Under the pieces are notes generated by a model. That model did no database searches and had not been told where the DNA came from. It worked only from the letters and a program-made list of their open reading frames with translations. The position numbers were made by a program, and so were the translations under genes. DNA of 64,000 bases from Erythrocercus mccallii (taxonomy: Eukaryota > Chordata > Aves > Passeriformes > Dicruridae): contig VZRG01000265.1 in the NCBI GenBank assembly GCA_013397435.1, positions 309,311 to 373,310 on the forward strand, written 5' to 3'. Of this stretch, positions 38,050 through 49,500 are shown in pieces (the stretch's first letter is position 1; each line of letters starts with the position of its first letter).

Positions 38050-38903
38050 ACTCACACCAGGGCAAGCCTCATGGCCTCTCCAGCTGGAGTTGTTTTCAGA
38101 AGAGAGCTTGGCTGCCTACTCCAGGGGAACAAGCATGGCACAACAGAGAGAGGCTGGCAGTAGTGGCTGAGCTGCCACTGAGAGAGACCTTGACAGGATG
38201 GAGAAAAGGGCAAAAAATTGGTTTGCCTCACGAAATTCAGCAAAGGCAGATGTGAAGTCCCACACCCTAGAATAATCACTGGATGCACTAGTACAGGCTG
38301 GGAGTTACTGGCTGGAAAGCAGCTCTGCAGAAAAGACCTGGGCATCCTAGTGAGTAGCAGTGGCCATGAGCCAGCAATGTTCCCTTGGAGCTCAGGAGGC
38401 CAATAGCCACCAGGAGGTCCTTCTTCTCTCCTCAGTTGTGGTGAGACATCTGCAGGGTCCAGTTCTGGGCTCCTCAGTACATGAAGAACATGGGTATTCC
38501 AGAGCTGATTAAGGGTTTGGAGCCTAATATATGAGTGGAGGCTGAAAGAACTAGGACTCTCCTTGGAGAAGGAAAGACTCAGGGGGATCTTATATATATG
38601 CAAAACACACTGATGGAGGGAATAAAGAAGACAGAGTTTGACTCTTCTCAGTGGAGCCCAGAGACAGAACAAAAGGCAATTGACAAAAGTATAAGATGGA
38701 TAAAAGAAATTCCACTTAAATATAAGGGTGATTGATACCTCCCTGTCCAGGCCGAGAGATTGTGGAGTCTCCATCCTCGGAGGTATCCAAAACCCAACTG
38801 GGCACAGCTTGGAGCAACCTGCTATAGTTGACCCTAATTTGAACCAGAGGACTGTATTAATGATCTCCAGAGCTGTCTCTCAGTCTGAGACTCTTATTCT
38901 GTC
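38050..38903 (+). mobile_element. CR1 LINE 3' fragment (plus orientation), different subfamily
   Basis: Recognisable CR1 ORF2 and 3' modules run in order: ACCTTGACAGGATGGAGAAA, CTCACGAAATTCAGCAAAGG, GGCTGGGAGTTACTGGCTGG, GCCATGAGCCAGCAATGTTC, GAGATTGTGGAGTCTCCATC, GGAGGTATCCAAAACCCAAC and TTAATGATCTCCAGAG. This is the subfamily whose 3' end reads 'ggtattcaaaacccg'. It differs from the 'gttcaaggccaggttggat' type at 8.6, 28.9 and 32.6 kb. Internal deletions shorten it. The 5' limit is uncertain, since similarity is weak before about 38180. Its 3' tail is degenerate (ATTCTGTCAAG). Confidence 0.88.
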
Positions 38904-39678
38904 AAGTCTCAGTTCTAAGAAATAGAAATAACTTTTAAAACAAGAAAAAAGTGTCTGAGAGACATCTGCCTCCTAAAAGCCTTGTAGGGAACATACTGTC
39001 CTGTGATATGAGAGGTGATATGAGAGTCCAAAGCATTTCAGGTCAGGAATACAGGACAGTGCCCTGTCCAGGGGGAGACTCTCTTGGGAGCAAGGCATCT
39101 TGCTATCCCTGAAACACTCAATTCTAATCCTACCTGTTGAATGTCTCCAAAACAAGAATGTATTTCTATAGAAAAATACTGACTTTTCAAAATAATCTGC
39201 TCATATTCCAAACAGATGCACAGACAAACACCTCATTTTGTCCTTAAGTATGTTCTAATCTTGTGTCATTCATCATTATTAAGCATATATATATTCTAAA
39301 AGTGCAGAACAAGATGACTGCAATATAAACTTCCATACATCTATCTTAAAAAGTGCTTGTGCTAACAACAAAAGCTTGGGAGGGCTTGTTATCCAGGCTT
39401 CTTAACTATAGGAAGCCTTTTCTTCACTAGGTCTACCTGCTACTGATGAAATGGAAAAGACAGTGTTATGCTACTACACAGCTTCTATAAACAGAGACTG
39501 TGCATCTTACATGTAACTGAACTTTCTTCTATGATCTTGTACTCACTAACATAAATTGCCGTCTTCTTTCTAGTTAATTCATTTTTTAAATTATATTATT
39601 TCCTTTTTATTCCTCAAAGTTATTCCAAAAAGGTGTCTCTGGAATACATTTTGAGGTATTCATCCAAATTAATCCAGT
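38904..39678. other. Short unique segment between two tail-to-tail CR1 copies
   Basis: No gene. A 13-base unit (TGATATGAGAGG type) is nearly duplicated at 39004-39027. Otherwise AT-rich unique sequence. Confidence 0.6.
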
Positions 39679-40722
39679 CATAGACTCATAGAACCATTAA
39701 AGTTGGGAAAGACCTTTAAGATCAGAAAGTCCAACCATAAATCTAACACTGCCAAGTCAGTCACTAAAATGCCCCTAAGCAACATATATACATGTATTTT
39801 GAATACCTCCAGATATGGCAATTCCATCATTTCCCTGGGAAGCCTGTTCCAATGCTGGACAACCCCGCACATGAGGAAATTTTCCAACCTAAACCTCTCC
39901 CAGGGAAACTTAAAACTATTTCCTCTTGTGCTGTAGTTCATTGAGGCAAATTCCCACCTGGCTACATCCTCCTTTCAGGTAGCTGTTGAGAGCAGTAAGG
40001 TCTTCCCCAAGCCTCCTTGTCCCCAGGCTAAATGCGCTCAGCTCTCCCAGCCACTCCTCGTCAGTCTTGTGCTCCAGACCCTTCATCTGCTTCATTGCCC
40101 TTCTCTGGACACACTCCAGCACCTCAATGTCCTTCTTGTGTGAGGGGCCCAAAACTGAATACAGGATTCAAGGTGTGACTTCACTGCTGAGTAGAGAGGG
40201 ATGATCTTAATCCTGCAGACCACATTATTTCTGATCCAAGCCAGGATGCCATTGGCCTTCTTGGCCACCTGGGCTCACTCTGGTTCATGTTCAGCTGCTG
40301 TTGACCAGCACTCCCAGGCCCTTTTCCACTGGAAAGCTTTCCAGCTACTCTGCCTCCCAGCCTCTAAGTTTGCATGGTGTTACTGTAACCAAAGTGCAGG
40401 ACTCACCACTTTGCCTTCTTGCACATCTTACCACTGGTCTCAGCCCATAGATCCAGTTTGTCCAGATTCCTCTGCAGAGGAATCCTTCCCACCCTCAGTA
40501 AGATCAACATTCCTGCTCAACCTGATGTTACCCGCAAAGTTACTGAGAGCACCCTCAATCCCCTCATCAAAGTCATCAATAAAAACATTAAACAGGGCTA
40601 GCTCCAACACTGAGCCCTGGGGAACAGCACTAGTGACAGGATGTCAGCTGAATGTAACCCCATTCACCACTACTCTTTGAACACAGCCACCCAACCAGGT
40701 TTTTTTTTTGTCCATCAAGAGT
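39679..40722 (-). mobile_element. CR1 LINE, about 1.04 kb 3' fragment (minus orientation)
   Basis: On the plus strand it starts with the inverted tail TCATAGACTCATAGAACC and AGTTGGGAAAGACCTTTAAG. It then runs through the ORF2 C-terminal region in reverse: CATTGCCCTTCTCTGGACAC, TGAGGGGCCCAAAACTGAAT, GATGCCATTGGCCTTCTTGG, and up to ACTGAGCCCTGGGGAACAGC, ending near CCACCCAACCAGG. A 5' truncation lies near 40700, where a T10 run and GTCCATCAAGA follow. The 3' module GGCAGTGTTAGAT (reverse complement of ATCTAACACTGCC) resembles the subfamily of the 6.9 kb copy. Confidence 0.95.
39703..40152 (-). pseudogene. Broken C-terminal part of CR1 ORF2
   Basis: Two minus-strand frames together cover the C-terminal ORF2 region. 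The upstream one (about 40152-39916) reads KKDIEVLECVQRRAMKQMKG then DLTALNSYLKGGC. The downstream one (about 39941-39703) reads VVQHWNRLPREMMELPYLEV. These are characteristic CR1 reverse-transcriptase C-terminal motifs. The two pieces lie in different frames, so there is at least one frameshift. The catalytic palm and the endonuclease are absent because of 5' truncation. It is non-functional. Confidence 0.9.
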
Positions 40723-43700
40723 GCTAGTGCTCACTGTCACTGGTGCTCACTGTCAGGAGTTGCATTTATTCTAGACTTTCCCTCAGCACAACTATCCTGT
40801 TATATTTCAGGTCACCAGGTAGGAAAAAGTAATTTTGCTTTGAAGACACTATCCTGGCACTATCAGGCACAAGAGGCTTCATGTCGTGCCTGCTACATGC
40901 CATTGCCTTGCTGTGACTTAAATGTTAAGTGCCATTTCTGAAGATAATTTAGAAATAGGAGGAATATGCTTTTATATTATAGACCAAAAGAAATAAGTAC
41001 TTCTCTTTGATAAAAGTAAACATTTGTTCCTGTAGGTGGATATTATTCTGACTTTTTGAGTGAAGAGTACTAACAGCATAGAAGACAGCGAGATGTGTAC
41101 CAATCTTTTTATGTTGCTTCCAAAGGTTATTAGCCAATGCTTCTCCAAAGGAGTTAATCCACAAGAATTCAAACACAGATAGCAGCTGAGAGCAAGCAGC
41201 TAAAATCATTGCATTGCTTGATCCATTCATGCACATGGAAGTACTCTGCACAGTTTAAGGAGAAACTCACACATTTTGCTGGAGAGGTGCAGTACAGCAC
41301 CACCCTCTTAAAGCTGGCTTTATTACAAGGCTTTTCTCAGAGCAGGCTTCCAGCCAAACTGCTGGAATGGGGAGGCTAAACTGCTGCAGCAAACTAGACA
41401 CACAACAGGAAGCAAGTTTAGCACTAACTACTGCTTCTTTCTTTTTCTTAGGTCTGTATTTACATAGCACTCCATGGTCTTTCTTCCCTTTTTATCCTTT
41501 TGCTCAAAATACTTCAGGTGTTTTTTTTTTTAAACTAACTAGAATCTCCTAAAGTTGAACATGGTAGAGATACTGATACACATGAGATGAGAAAAGGTAG
41601 CCTTTCAGGTGGTCTCCTTTCTTGCTGTGCAGGCCAAATCCTGCCTAGGGAGGCAAGACACTTTTTACTGACAATTTCCATTTTTGTGAAATTTCATATC
41701 TAAACCTGACCATTCAAACTCAAGTTCTGTCTGCATTGCCTTTTTTCCCCCTGAAGTATCTTGGAAATTATCATAAATTGTATATTTAAAAATAAGACAA
41801 TTCTTTCAAATAAATTATAAATAAGCCAACTGAAACAGCTTTGTGATGATTAGAGGAAAATTTGCCAGAAAAGGTATTACCAACTAGCACAACAATCAGC
41901 AAATCTACTTTCATTGTTAAAGCAAATCATTGTAACACAAGTCTCTATTTCAGAATGATTCAGCTCTTGTCAGAAATTCAGATGAAAAGGTGAAATTAAG
42001 AAAAGAAGCATATATGGAATCTCAGGAAGGACTCAAGCAGAAAATGTAGTTATAAGGCATACAGTTGAAGTATTTTCTGGGAAATTAATAAAATTTTAAA
42101 GGGCCTTTATTCTAGTTTATACAAACCCAATACTAGGCAAATCCCTGAGGTAGTGAAGTTTGATTTTCTCTTAATTTAGTCATGATCCTTAAGAAATATT
42201 CTCTCTGCTCCTAGCAGCAAATCCCTGGATGACTGACAATACAGTAGATTGGTTATTATATCAAATCAATCAATACCAAACAAAATGAGTAAGTAAATAC
42301 TCATGGGTGTGTACAATCTAAGATCTTAGAAAAAAATGCAACCTTAAACTTAAACTGAGAGGATTAAGATAGTATCCATAATTCAGAAAATTTAAAAATT
42401 AGTAATTTTAGGGAAGAAGCAAAGGGGAAAAGATTAAATCTTTGCAGAAGAACAACACGCCTCTGAACACAGAGGTTAAACATGGGGTTTGTCCTCTGTG
42501 CGTGTTTCAGTCAGGGAGTCAACACACAGAGTCCTCTTGGTACCATGGTGGGGGTTCAAGGACAACACAGTGTGCAGCCACCCTGCAATATCCTGCAATC
42601 TGCCTCTAACATTCCATTTCTAATGCCTTCTGTCTTCAAACCCATGTTGTTCTGTATACAAACATGTAGAAAGCAACCTATGTTGCTGATCCAAAACAGT
42701 CACACATTACTGTGACAACATCCAACAAAGCTGGTTAAAAAGCAGCATTCATATAGGGAGACCAATGTGTCTTCAGATGACAGTTTCCAAACACATCTCT
42801 GCAATTAATTTTAAATAATTTTATTTTAGAAGATGTTAGGAGCAGTCTGAGCTCATCCAGAGACAGAGGAGGATTTGTGCTGGTCTGAGGAAAGCATATC
42901 ACACATGGAAAATGGCAGCACTGCTTACAGGCTACACTGCCCTCACCCTGCCTCACCACTTCCATTTCCCTCCATCCTACCTGCCCCAAAATCTCATCAG
43001 TAACAGCTCCAGAAGTTATGGCAAGTGCTGAGCTCTGGTGAGTTCATGCTTTCCTCTTCAGAGGAATGTAGATCAGACTATTTTGCCCTGACAGCTTCTC
43101 AACACTCTCACTTCCCACATATGGAAAGCCAAACTGCATGGAAAGACTCAAAGGACAGAAATGTCAGGTGTTCATTCCTGAGTGCACCATTCCTACAGAC
43201 ATTTCATGTCCTCTCCATGTCATGTCATGCATGTGCCAGCAGGGCAGGCTGTCCAGGGTGCTGTGGCACAGCGTGTCCAGTGTTTAATAAAAATAATAAT
43301 TAGCTAATGACTTTTAAAAGGTACCTAGAGTATACATAATCAGCACTACGCAAGCAGGGGTCATTAAGGTCAGCACATACCTCTCACAAAAACAACATGA
43401 CAAAATAAAAGTTGTCACATGTACATTGACTAGCTTCAATGGAACCCCATTTCTTTCCTCTTTCACCTTATTAATCACTGCACCATACAACAAAGCTTTT
43501 CCTCTAACATGTCAGGCAGGATGAGGCCACTAGTCCCATCCCAAGTCTCAGATGCAGACCTTGCATACTTGATAATGGTCATCATGCACAACAACAGCAA
43601 ATATTAGGGAATTTTTGGCACACATAAGCCTCACAGTACTTCAGTTCAAAGAACTGAGCTAAAAGAGCATAGCAGCAACAATTGAGATTCAGTTTAACCA

Positions 43701-44293
43701 GAAGAAGGTATCCTTAATGAATTTAAAACATTATATTAACACAACAAGAGAAAAGACACAGTTGAGGCATTCCTGGGGCAAAGGCTGGTGGCCCTGGGGG
43801 CCTAAAGTGAGGTCCTGGGCCATGGACATATTGGAGGATTCCTGGAGGACAACCAGTGAGGGAGGCCTGATGGCAACAGGTCAGTGGAGTCAAGCAGCTG
43901 GTGCTGAGGAAATTATTTTCATCCTTCACTAACTCCATGAGTGTTACTGAAAACTGTCGGCTCCAGTCCCGCAGACTAAGCCCTTATGAGCAGGTGGAGC
44001 ACACAATCTGCTCCCAGAGCAGAGCACATTTGATGATTTACTTTGCTCTAAACAGAGTCTGGTCCAAGTACTCTGGGAATGTTTTGTAACCCAAGCAAAG
44101 AAAATCAGGAAATGTTTCTCTATAATATTAATAAAGATGCACCCAGTACTCGCAGCCCTCCTTATTTTTGAGTCCAGTTTTGTCTTGACTATTTCTATCT
44201 TTGTACATGGGATGCAAAATGAACCATGCCAGACTTTCCCATGCCAACAAAAGTGGCAGTTTGTGATTCAGTATTTTTAAAAATTAACATGTT
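40723..44293. other. Unique noncoding sequence
   Basis: No gene or transposon assigned. Overlapping frames occur at 40949-41251 and 42735-42989 (minus), and at 42482-42715 and 43025-43303 (plus). None shows domain features. The segments 42.48-43.27 and 43.50-44.15 kb are locally less AT-rich. Confidence 0.5.
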
Positions 44294-44304
44294 CCCCCCC
44301 CCCC
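44294..44304 (+). repeat. C11 homopolymer
   Basis: Eleven C in a row in otherwise AT-rich sequence. It could be a sequencing-length-uncertain site. Confidence 0.85.
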
Positions 44305-46895
44305 ATTCCCTATATATAAAGTGAAATTTAAAAAGTCTACATGAAAATATGTAAAGAGCTACTAGTAGGAAATTCTTGGAAGGTACTGGAACCAAGGGAC
44401 TTTAAAAGCCAATCTCTACGCAAGAAATTCTAAAAGAAAAACCTGGGACTGGTTAAATCTCTTTAGAATTCAGGCATGAAATGTCTAGTATTACAGTTCT
44501 TGCTTCGTACAAGTAATGACTGCTTGGAGAGACATTACAATAATTTTGTTTCCTGAAATTTTCCCCAGTCCATTTTTAAAAACACATTTTAAATAAGTTA
44601 TGCATTGTTTGTAGATGTCTACCTTTGAAATTTAGAAACTGAGGCAAATAAAAGTTAAGTAAATTGTTCAAGGTCCCATGGAAGTCTGTGTCAGAATTTC
44701 ATTTTCAGAGGTGAATTATGCTGTGCACTTTAATAACATAAAGTGTAGTAGTCCAAGTTGCCATTTAGCTTTTCCTTCTTTATAAAAGCAAGAATTTTTC
44801 CTAGGTGAGTAGGGGACAGCATACAAAAATAACTCTATTCTGGAGAAATACTGAAAATATATCAGATTCTTGCTGAGCCTACGGTGGTTCTATTAAGCTA
44901 AATTATGGAAGATGACACTAAGGAAGAGAATCCACTGGCAGCATTTCTAATAGTGCAAGCATCCTGACACTACACCTTCAGTGAAAGACAGAATTCCTCA
45001 TTATAGCATCCTGGAAGAAAAAGACATCTAGGACAACCTTAAGTGGAAGAATGCAACAACCTTATGTTGTGGTCAGGCAGATTTTAACATGTACAATTCC
45101 TAATATCCAAGCATGGATATAGTGCATATATAACAAGTAGTTGACCAAAATGAGATGGATTAATGATAAAAGTTCTGAATCAGTTTTGAAAGTATCTATG
45201 TGTAAATTCATAGCTCTTCTTCATGCATTTGAAAACATCCAAAGAAATAATTGGTTCTCACAAGTTCCAGTCCTCCATCTTATCTTTCTCTCACCATGAT
45301 TTATCATAATGGAAGTGATGTAACACAGCCCTTATCAATATTTTTCCTAAAAATATGGCAGCTGATTTTGGAATACACATATCCCTTAAACAGATCTCCT
45401 CTTTTGAATAAATGCAACCTCTATTTTTTTAGAGACTGGTTGCACCCTCTATTCATGTTTCAGCTCTGAATAAATTCCCAGTTATTCATTACCAAAGCTA
45501 GCACCCCTCTGATTTCAGACAGCTGAGGCAGAACACTAGGCAGAGAAGTGCTCAGGGTGCTCTAAGCAAAACCTACAGGATAAAAGTACATTAGGTCTCT
45601 GCAGAGAGAGCTTTAACTCCAGAACAGGCATTTTTAAAATAAAATTTAAGAAAATTATTAGGGAAAAAAATGCAAGGTGCTGAGGACAATATAATAATTC
45701 TTTGGAAAGTTTTACTTCGCAAAATGGGGCAGGTGTGGGCAAATGTTTGAGCTTTAAAGTGATGAGGGGATTTTTTTGCAATAATTTTTTTTTTGCAGTA
45801 AGTATTGAGTGAAATTTCTTCATGGATTTGCTTAGTGCAGTGCCACATGCTCTTAGTTCAGACTGATGAGGAAACCACATTGAAAGACTGCAGCAGGGGA
45901 TAAAATTTCTCCAGCTGCTGTGGCAATACATTTGTCTGTGCACTGCACTCTACATTATCCTAAAGAATATTACCTGGCTCCAGAAAAAAGAAAGGGGATA
46001 TATATCCATAATACATTTCAAAAATAAACAAAACCAAAACTAAAACCTACTAGGCCACTGCTTCTATATGGGACCAGAAGATTAGAACAGAGCATGCCAT
46101 TAGGCAGGTATATAATTACAAGTGACTGAGACATAAAAGAAAGACACAATCCCAAATGTTTTACTCCTTAAAACTAATTTGAAAAGTCCACCCTACTGCC
46201 TTTGCCTTTGTGTCTAAAGAATTTACCAGTGTGGCAATGTAAAGCACCATGCAAAATCTTTTTTGTTGAATTGTATTAACGTTGACCTCAACTAATTCAA
46301 AGTAAATTAGAAATTAACAACACCAAGCAGCTGCATACTTAAATAGACACAAAACTACCCTAGTCAAAAGAAAAAGAGAATTTAATTAATGACACAAACC
46401 TTCAAGACTTCTGGACACCATCATCTGGTAGTTAATGAGATGAAAGAAAACGTGACCTTCAAGCAAGTACTGGCAGCAATACTACACCAGCCAAAATGGG
46501 ATGCAAATCTGATCAAGGAAGGCCACAAACCTATTACACCATCACACTGAATTCAAAGGTATTAGATAGGGTCAGATAGTTTTTGAATTTTTTACATATC
46601 ACACAGCAATCAGGTGGAGTCCATAGCTCAGTGCTGATGGTTATAGTATCATGGCTAGGAATTTAAAACAGGACAGATGGAATTTCCTTCATTTAGGGAA
46701 TCCCAAAAGTCTGCAAGAAACATTTGACATGCTCAAATGGTTTTTATGAATAGAACACTGTTATCTAACACGAAAATTTGCCACTTCTAGAGCAGAACTC
46801 AGCTAATATAAATTAGCACAGGCTTTCCTGCAGGAAGTAAAAAATAAACATATCCTGTTAGAACTACAGGGGGAATTTCATGTAGGCAAAATCTA
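44305..46895. other. Unique AT-rich noncoding sequence
   Basis: No gene or transposon assigned. The 135-codon minus-strand frame at 45536-45943 is Leu/Phe/Ser-rich with no domain features and is regarded as chance. T-rich patches lie near 45770-45797. Confidence 0.5.
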
Positions 46896-46933
46896 ATTAC
46901 ACAAGATGGAGTTCATTACACAAGATGGAGTAC
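46896..46933. repeat. 19-bp tandem duplication
   Basis: Two adjacent copies of ATTACACAAGATGGAGTTC, differing at one base near the end (GAGTAC in the second). Confidence 0.85.
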
Positions 46934-48512
46934 AGCCAGTGCCACCAAGTAACACACTTACTCTTTTGAAATGTCATAGATTTTTTTTTTAATAGTTAGG
47001 CTTTCTCTGGGCTTTCATTTTTATTCATCTGAAATGCTCATTTGTGTGAAATCAGTTGTAATGGATATAATGAAAATTTACACAGGTCTTGTATAACTGG
47101 ATTTAATGGCTAGAATCTGAAGTTCAGGTTTAGCCAGCATCAGGCCACAAAGGCACCTTTGTATGGTGTCAAAATTTTTTTTGCAGAAACTGGAGACAAG
47201 TGGCAATAAAAATTAAAGTATTGAGACTGTCTTTTAAAATACTTCACACACTTCATAAATAAAGCTCTGTATTTTTAGAATATTAATAAAACTGTCCTGC
47301 TTCTGCCCCTCTGGTTTTAAGTATCCATCGTGTCCCTTTAAAGCAGTGACCCCTGAAAAAGGGAAGCAGGCAGAAAGCAAAGCCAGTAATAGAGCACATA
47401 TCCTGAAGAAACAAAACCAGAAAATTATTGAAATACCCCTCCCAGAACTGTTCAAAACCTACACAGCAGATTTCAAAACATCAATTTATGATTGTATGTG
47501 TGTGTCTAATGCCAACAAAGTGACATTGGAAATTACATGTGATTTCCACATTGCCCAGAGGTATAGGTGGCACATTGAGCCCTGTGCCAAATTCAGTGAA
47601 TTCCTCACGTGTTCAGTGGCAAGCAATGTTGATCATGCAGTGGTACTGGTGGTGCTCTGTACCAAGAGCTGGCATTTCTAGTTGTCTATGTTTTAATTCC
47701 TTCCTCATGCCTTTGGGGTGATTCCACTGTGAAACAACTTCATTAGCCTGCCATTCAAAGGCAGAAAGAACATCACAGTGTACAATCAGCAAGAGAAGAA
47801 ACCCAGGAAGAGTGAGCATAGATGCAACCACCTCTTGTATAGACAGCTCTCTGGCTTATTGATTAAGGCTCCCAGAAAGCAGAAGCAAAGGAAATTGTCT
47901 GCAGGAATATTTGTATTCCACACACTAGCATCACGAAAACAGTGAGAAAAATCAATCATGCAATAGTATTTTTTTTCTTTAGTTTCTAGGATTTTTTTAA
48001 TACTTGGAGCAGTCATGCCCCAGATGTTTCACACTGCATTTACATATGGCTTGCTCATCACCCTTTTTTGTCTTTCCCATTCCAAACCAAACAAAATTCT
48101 CTTCCATTTGCACATAAAAGAAAATTTGTTCATATCCACATTACATGTGGAAGAGAATTCCAACCAGGATGATGCCTGGTTATCTCTGCAAAGCTAAATC
48201 AAAACCCCAAACATGAAGTGATCTTAATACCCAGATATGACAACAGGCATTTCAGAAGTTTGTCAGCTTCATCTTGTTCTGTGTTTGAGATGTTCTCTTT
48301 TTTAACTGAATTCTGTAAATACAACTCTATCTGATAATTAACTGTACTAAATAATCTATATCAACAAAACAAGTCCATAAGCTGAACCAATGTTAAAATC
48401 AAATACATATTCAAGTATCAAAAAACCGCTGAGTGTTTAAATTTAGGAATTTAATATGTATCTTGATATCTTCATCAGGAAAGTATCTTCCCACTGTAGC
48501 AATCTAACTCAC
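46934..48512. other. Noncoding sequence with one moderately long frame
   Basis: A 111-codon plus-strand frame lies at 47346-47681. Its N-terminal part is basic and hydrophilic (KKQNQKIIEIPLPELFK) and the rest has mixed composition. No family is recognised, no matching splice or promoter signals are visible, and I do not call it a gene. Confidence 0.45.
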
Positions 48513-48534
48513 ATATATATATATATATATATAT
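48513..48534. repeat. (AT)11 microsatellite
   Basis: Eleven AT units; probably length-polymorphic. Confidence 0.9.
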
Positions 48535-48945
48535 TTCCATTATTGAATTCAGTTAGTAAAAAAAAAAATCACTTTTTTTACATACAAAAGTACTGTTCTA
48601 GAACATGTACTCTTGGGATAAGGGGCATAGTTAAGGTAATAGCTTGGGAGAACTCTAGGCAAAACCAGAAAGCAAAATTTGGACCAGAACACTCCCTCTG
48701 TTCAGAATTAGTTTGAAGCAGAGTATTTTTATTCAGGTCTCTCTGGAAATCATTCCTGTAAGCAGAAAATCTACTCTTTGACTAGCTTCTAGCACTTCAA
48801 AGTCTGGGCTCGTGCTGCAGGATGAAATAGCTATTGAGTGAGAAAGGGAGTAAAAGCTTTCTGAAGCCACCTTGCCAACATGACTCAAAACAACTATGAA
48901 GGGACCATCTATAAAGCTTGAAAGTTAAAGCTCTCTTCACAGAGG

Positions 48946-48979
48946 TTTTTTTTGGGTTTTTTTTGTTTTTTTTTTTTTT
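48946..48979 (+). repeat. T-rich low-complexity tract
   Basis: Three T runs separated by GGG and G. No retrotransposed sequence is seen next to it. Confidence 0.8.
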
Positions 48980-49129
48980 ACCTTCCTGCTAAAACTACCA
49001 GAAAGCATCATTTAGTTCTTCAGAATTTCTGGCATCTCCAACCAGCCTGAAACCACCAATTTGCCTTTTGAAAGGCAATGATTTTTTTCACATTTTTGCT
49101 TACTGTAACAGTAAAGATTTAACACAGTG

Positions 49130-49500
49130 TGATCTATGAATACTTTATATTTGTCTTGAATATTAATTGCCATAACAGGAAAGTGTGCTGCACAGCCAGT
49201 GCGTGGCTAGACAGTAGAGAAAATGTTTCCACAGTAAATAAACAATGTAGCAGACACGAGTAGGTTGAGTTTATTTCAGGTGACCAAGTGATTAGCTGTT
49301 GTTTGAATTCGTGAAAGGAAAGCTGCCATCATTAACAATGCTTTCTTTTAATTTTTCTGCCAAATAAATAGGTATGTACACAGGAGATTTCCTCTGGTAC
49401 CGTAACATCTGTGTTCAGAGCATGAGTCAAACAATTAGTATGTGTTAGATGTCAGAGGTCATTAATGCAAAATGGGTAACAAAGGGGTAAAAAACGGCAC
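49130..49500. promoter_or_regulatory. Possible conserved noncoding element (speculative)
   Basis: Unique sequence lacking simple repeats. It has a forkhead-like word (CAGTAAATAAACAATG at about 49231-49246, overlapping a SOX-like AACAATG), a second AACAATG at 49334-49340, TTAATGCAAAATG near 49462, and retained CpGs (GTGCGTGG, ACACGAGT, TACCGTAAC). These suggest possible constraint, but conservation cannot be seen from one sequence. Confidence 0.2.

Noticed and set aside
38052..38774. 240-codon minus-strand open frame as a gene
   Set aside because: It lies entirely opposite a recognisable CR1 copy, has no domain features, and its length follows from the GC-richer repeat sequence.
45536..45943. 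135-codon minus-strand frame
   Set aside because: Leu/Phe/Ser/Cys-rich composition typical of antisense AT-rich DNA, an overlapping alternative frame, and no splice or promoter context.
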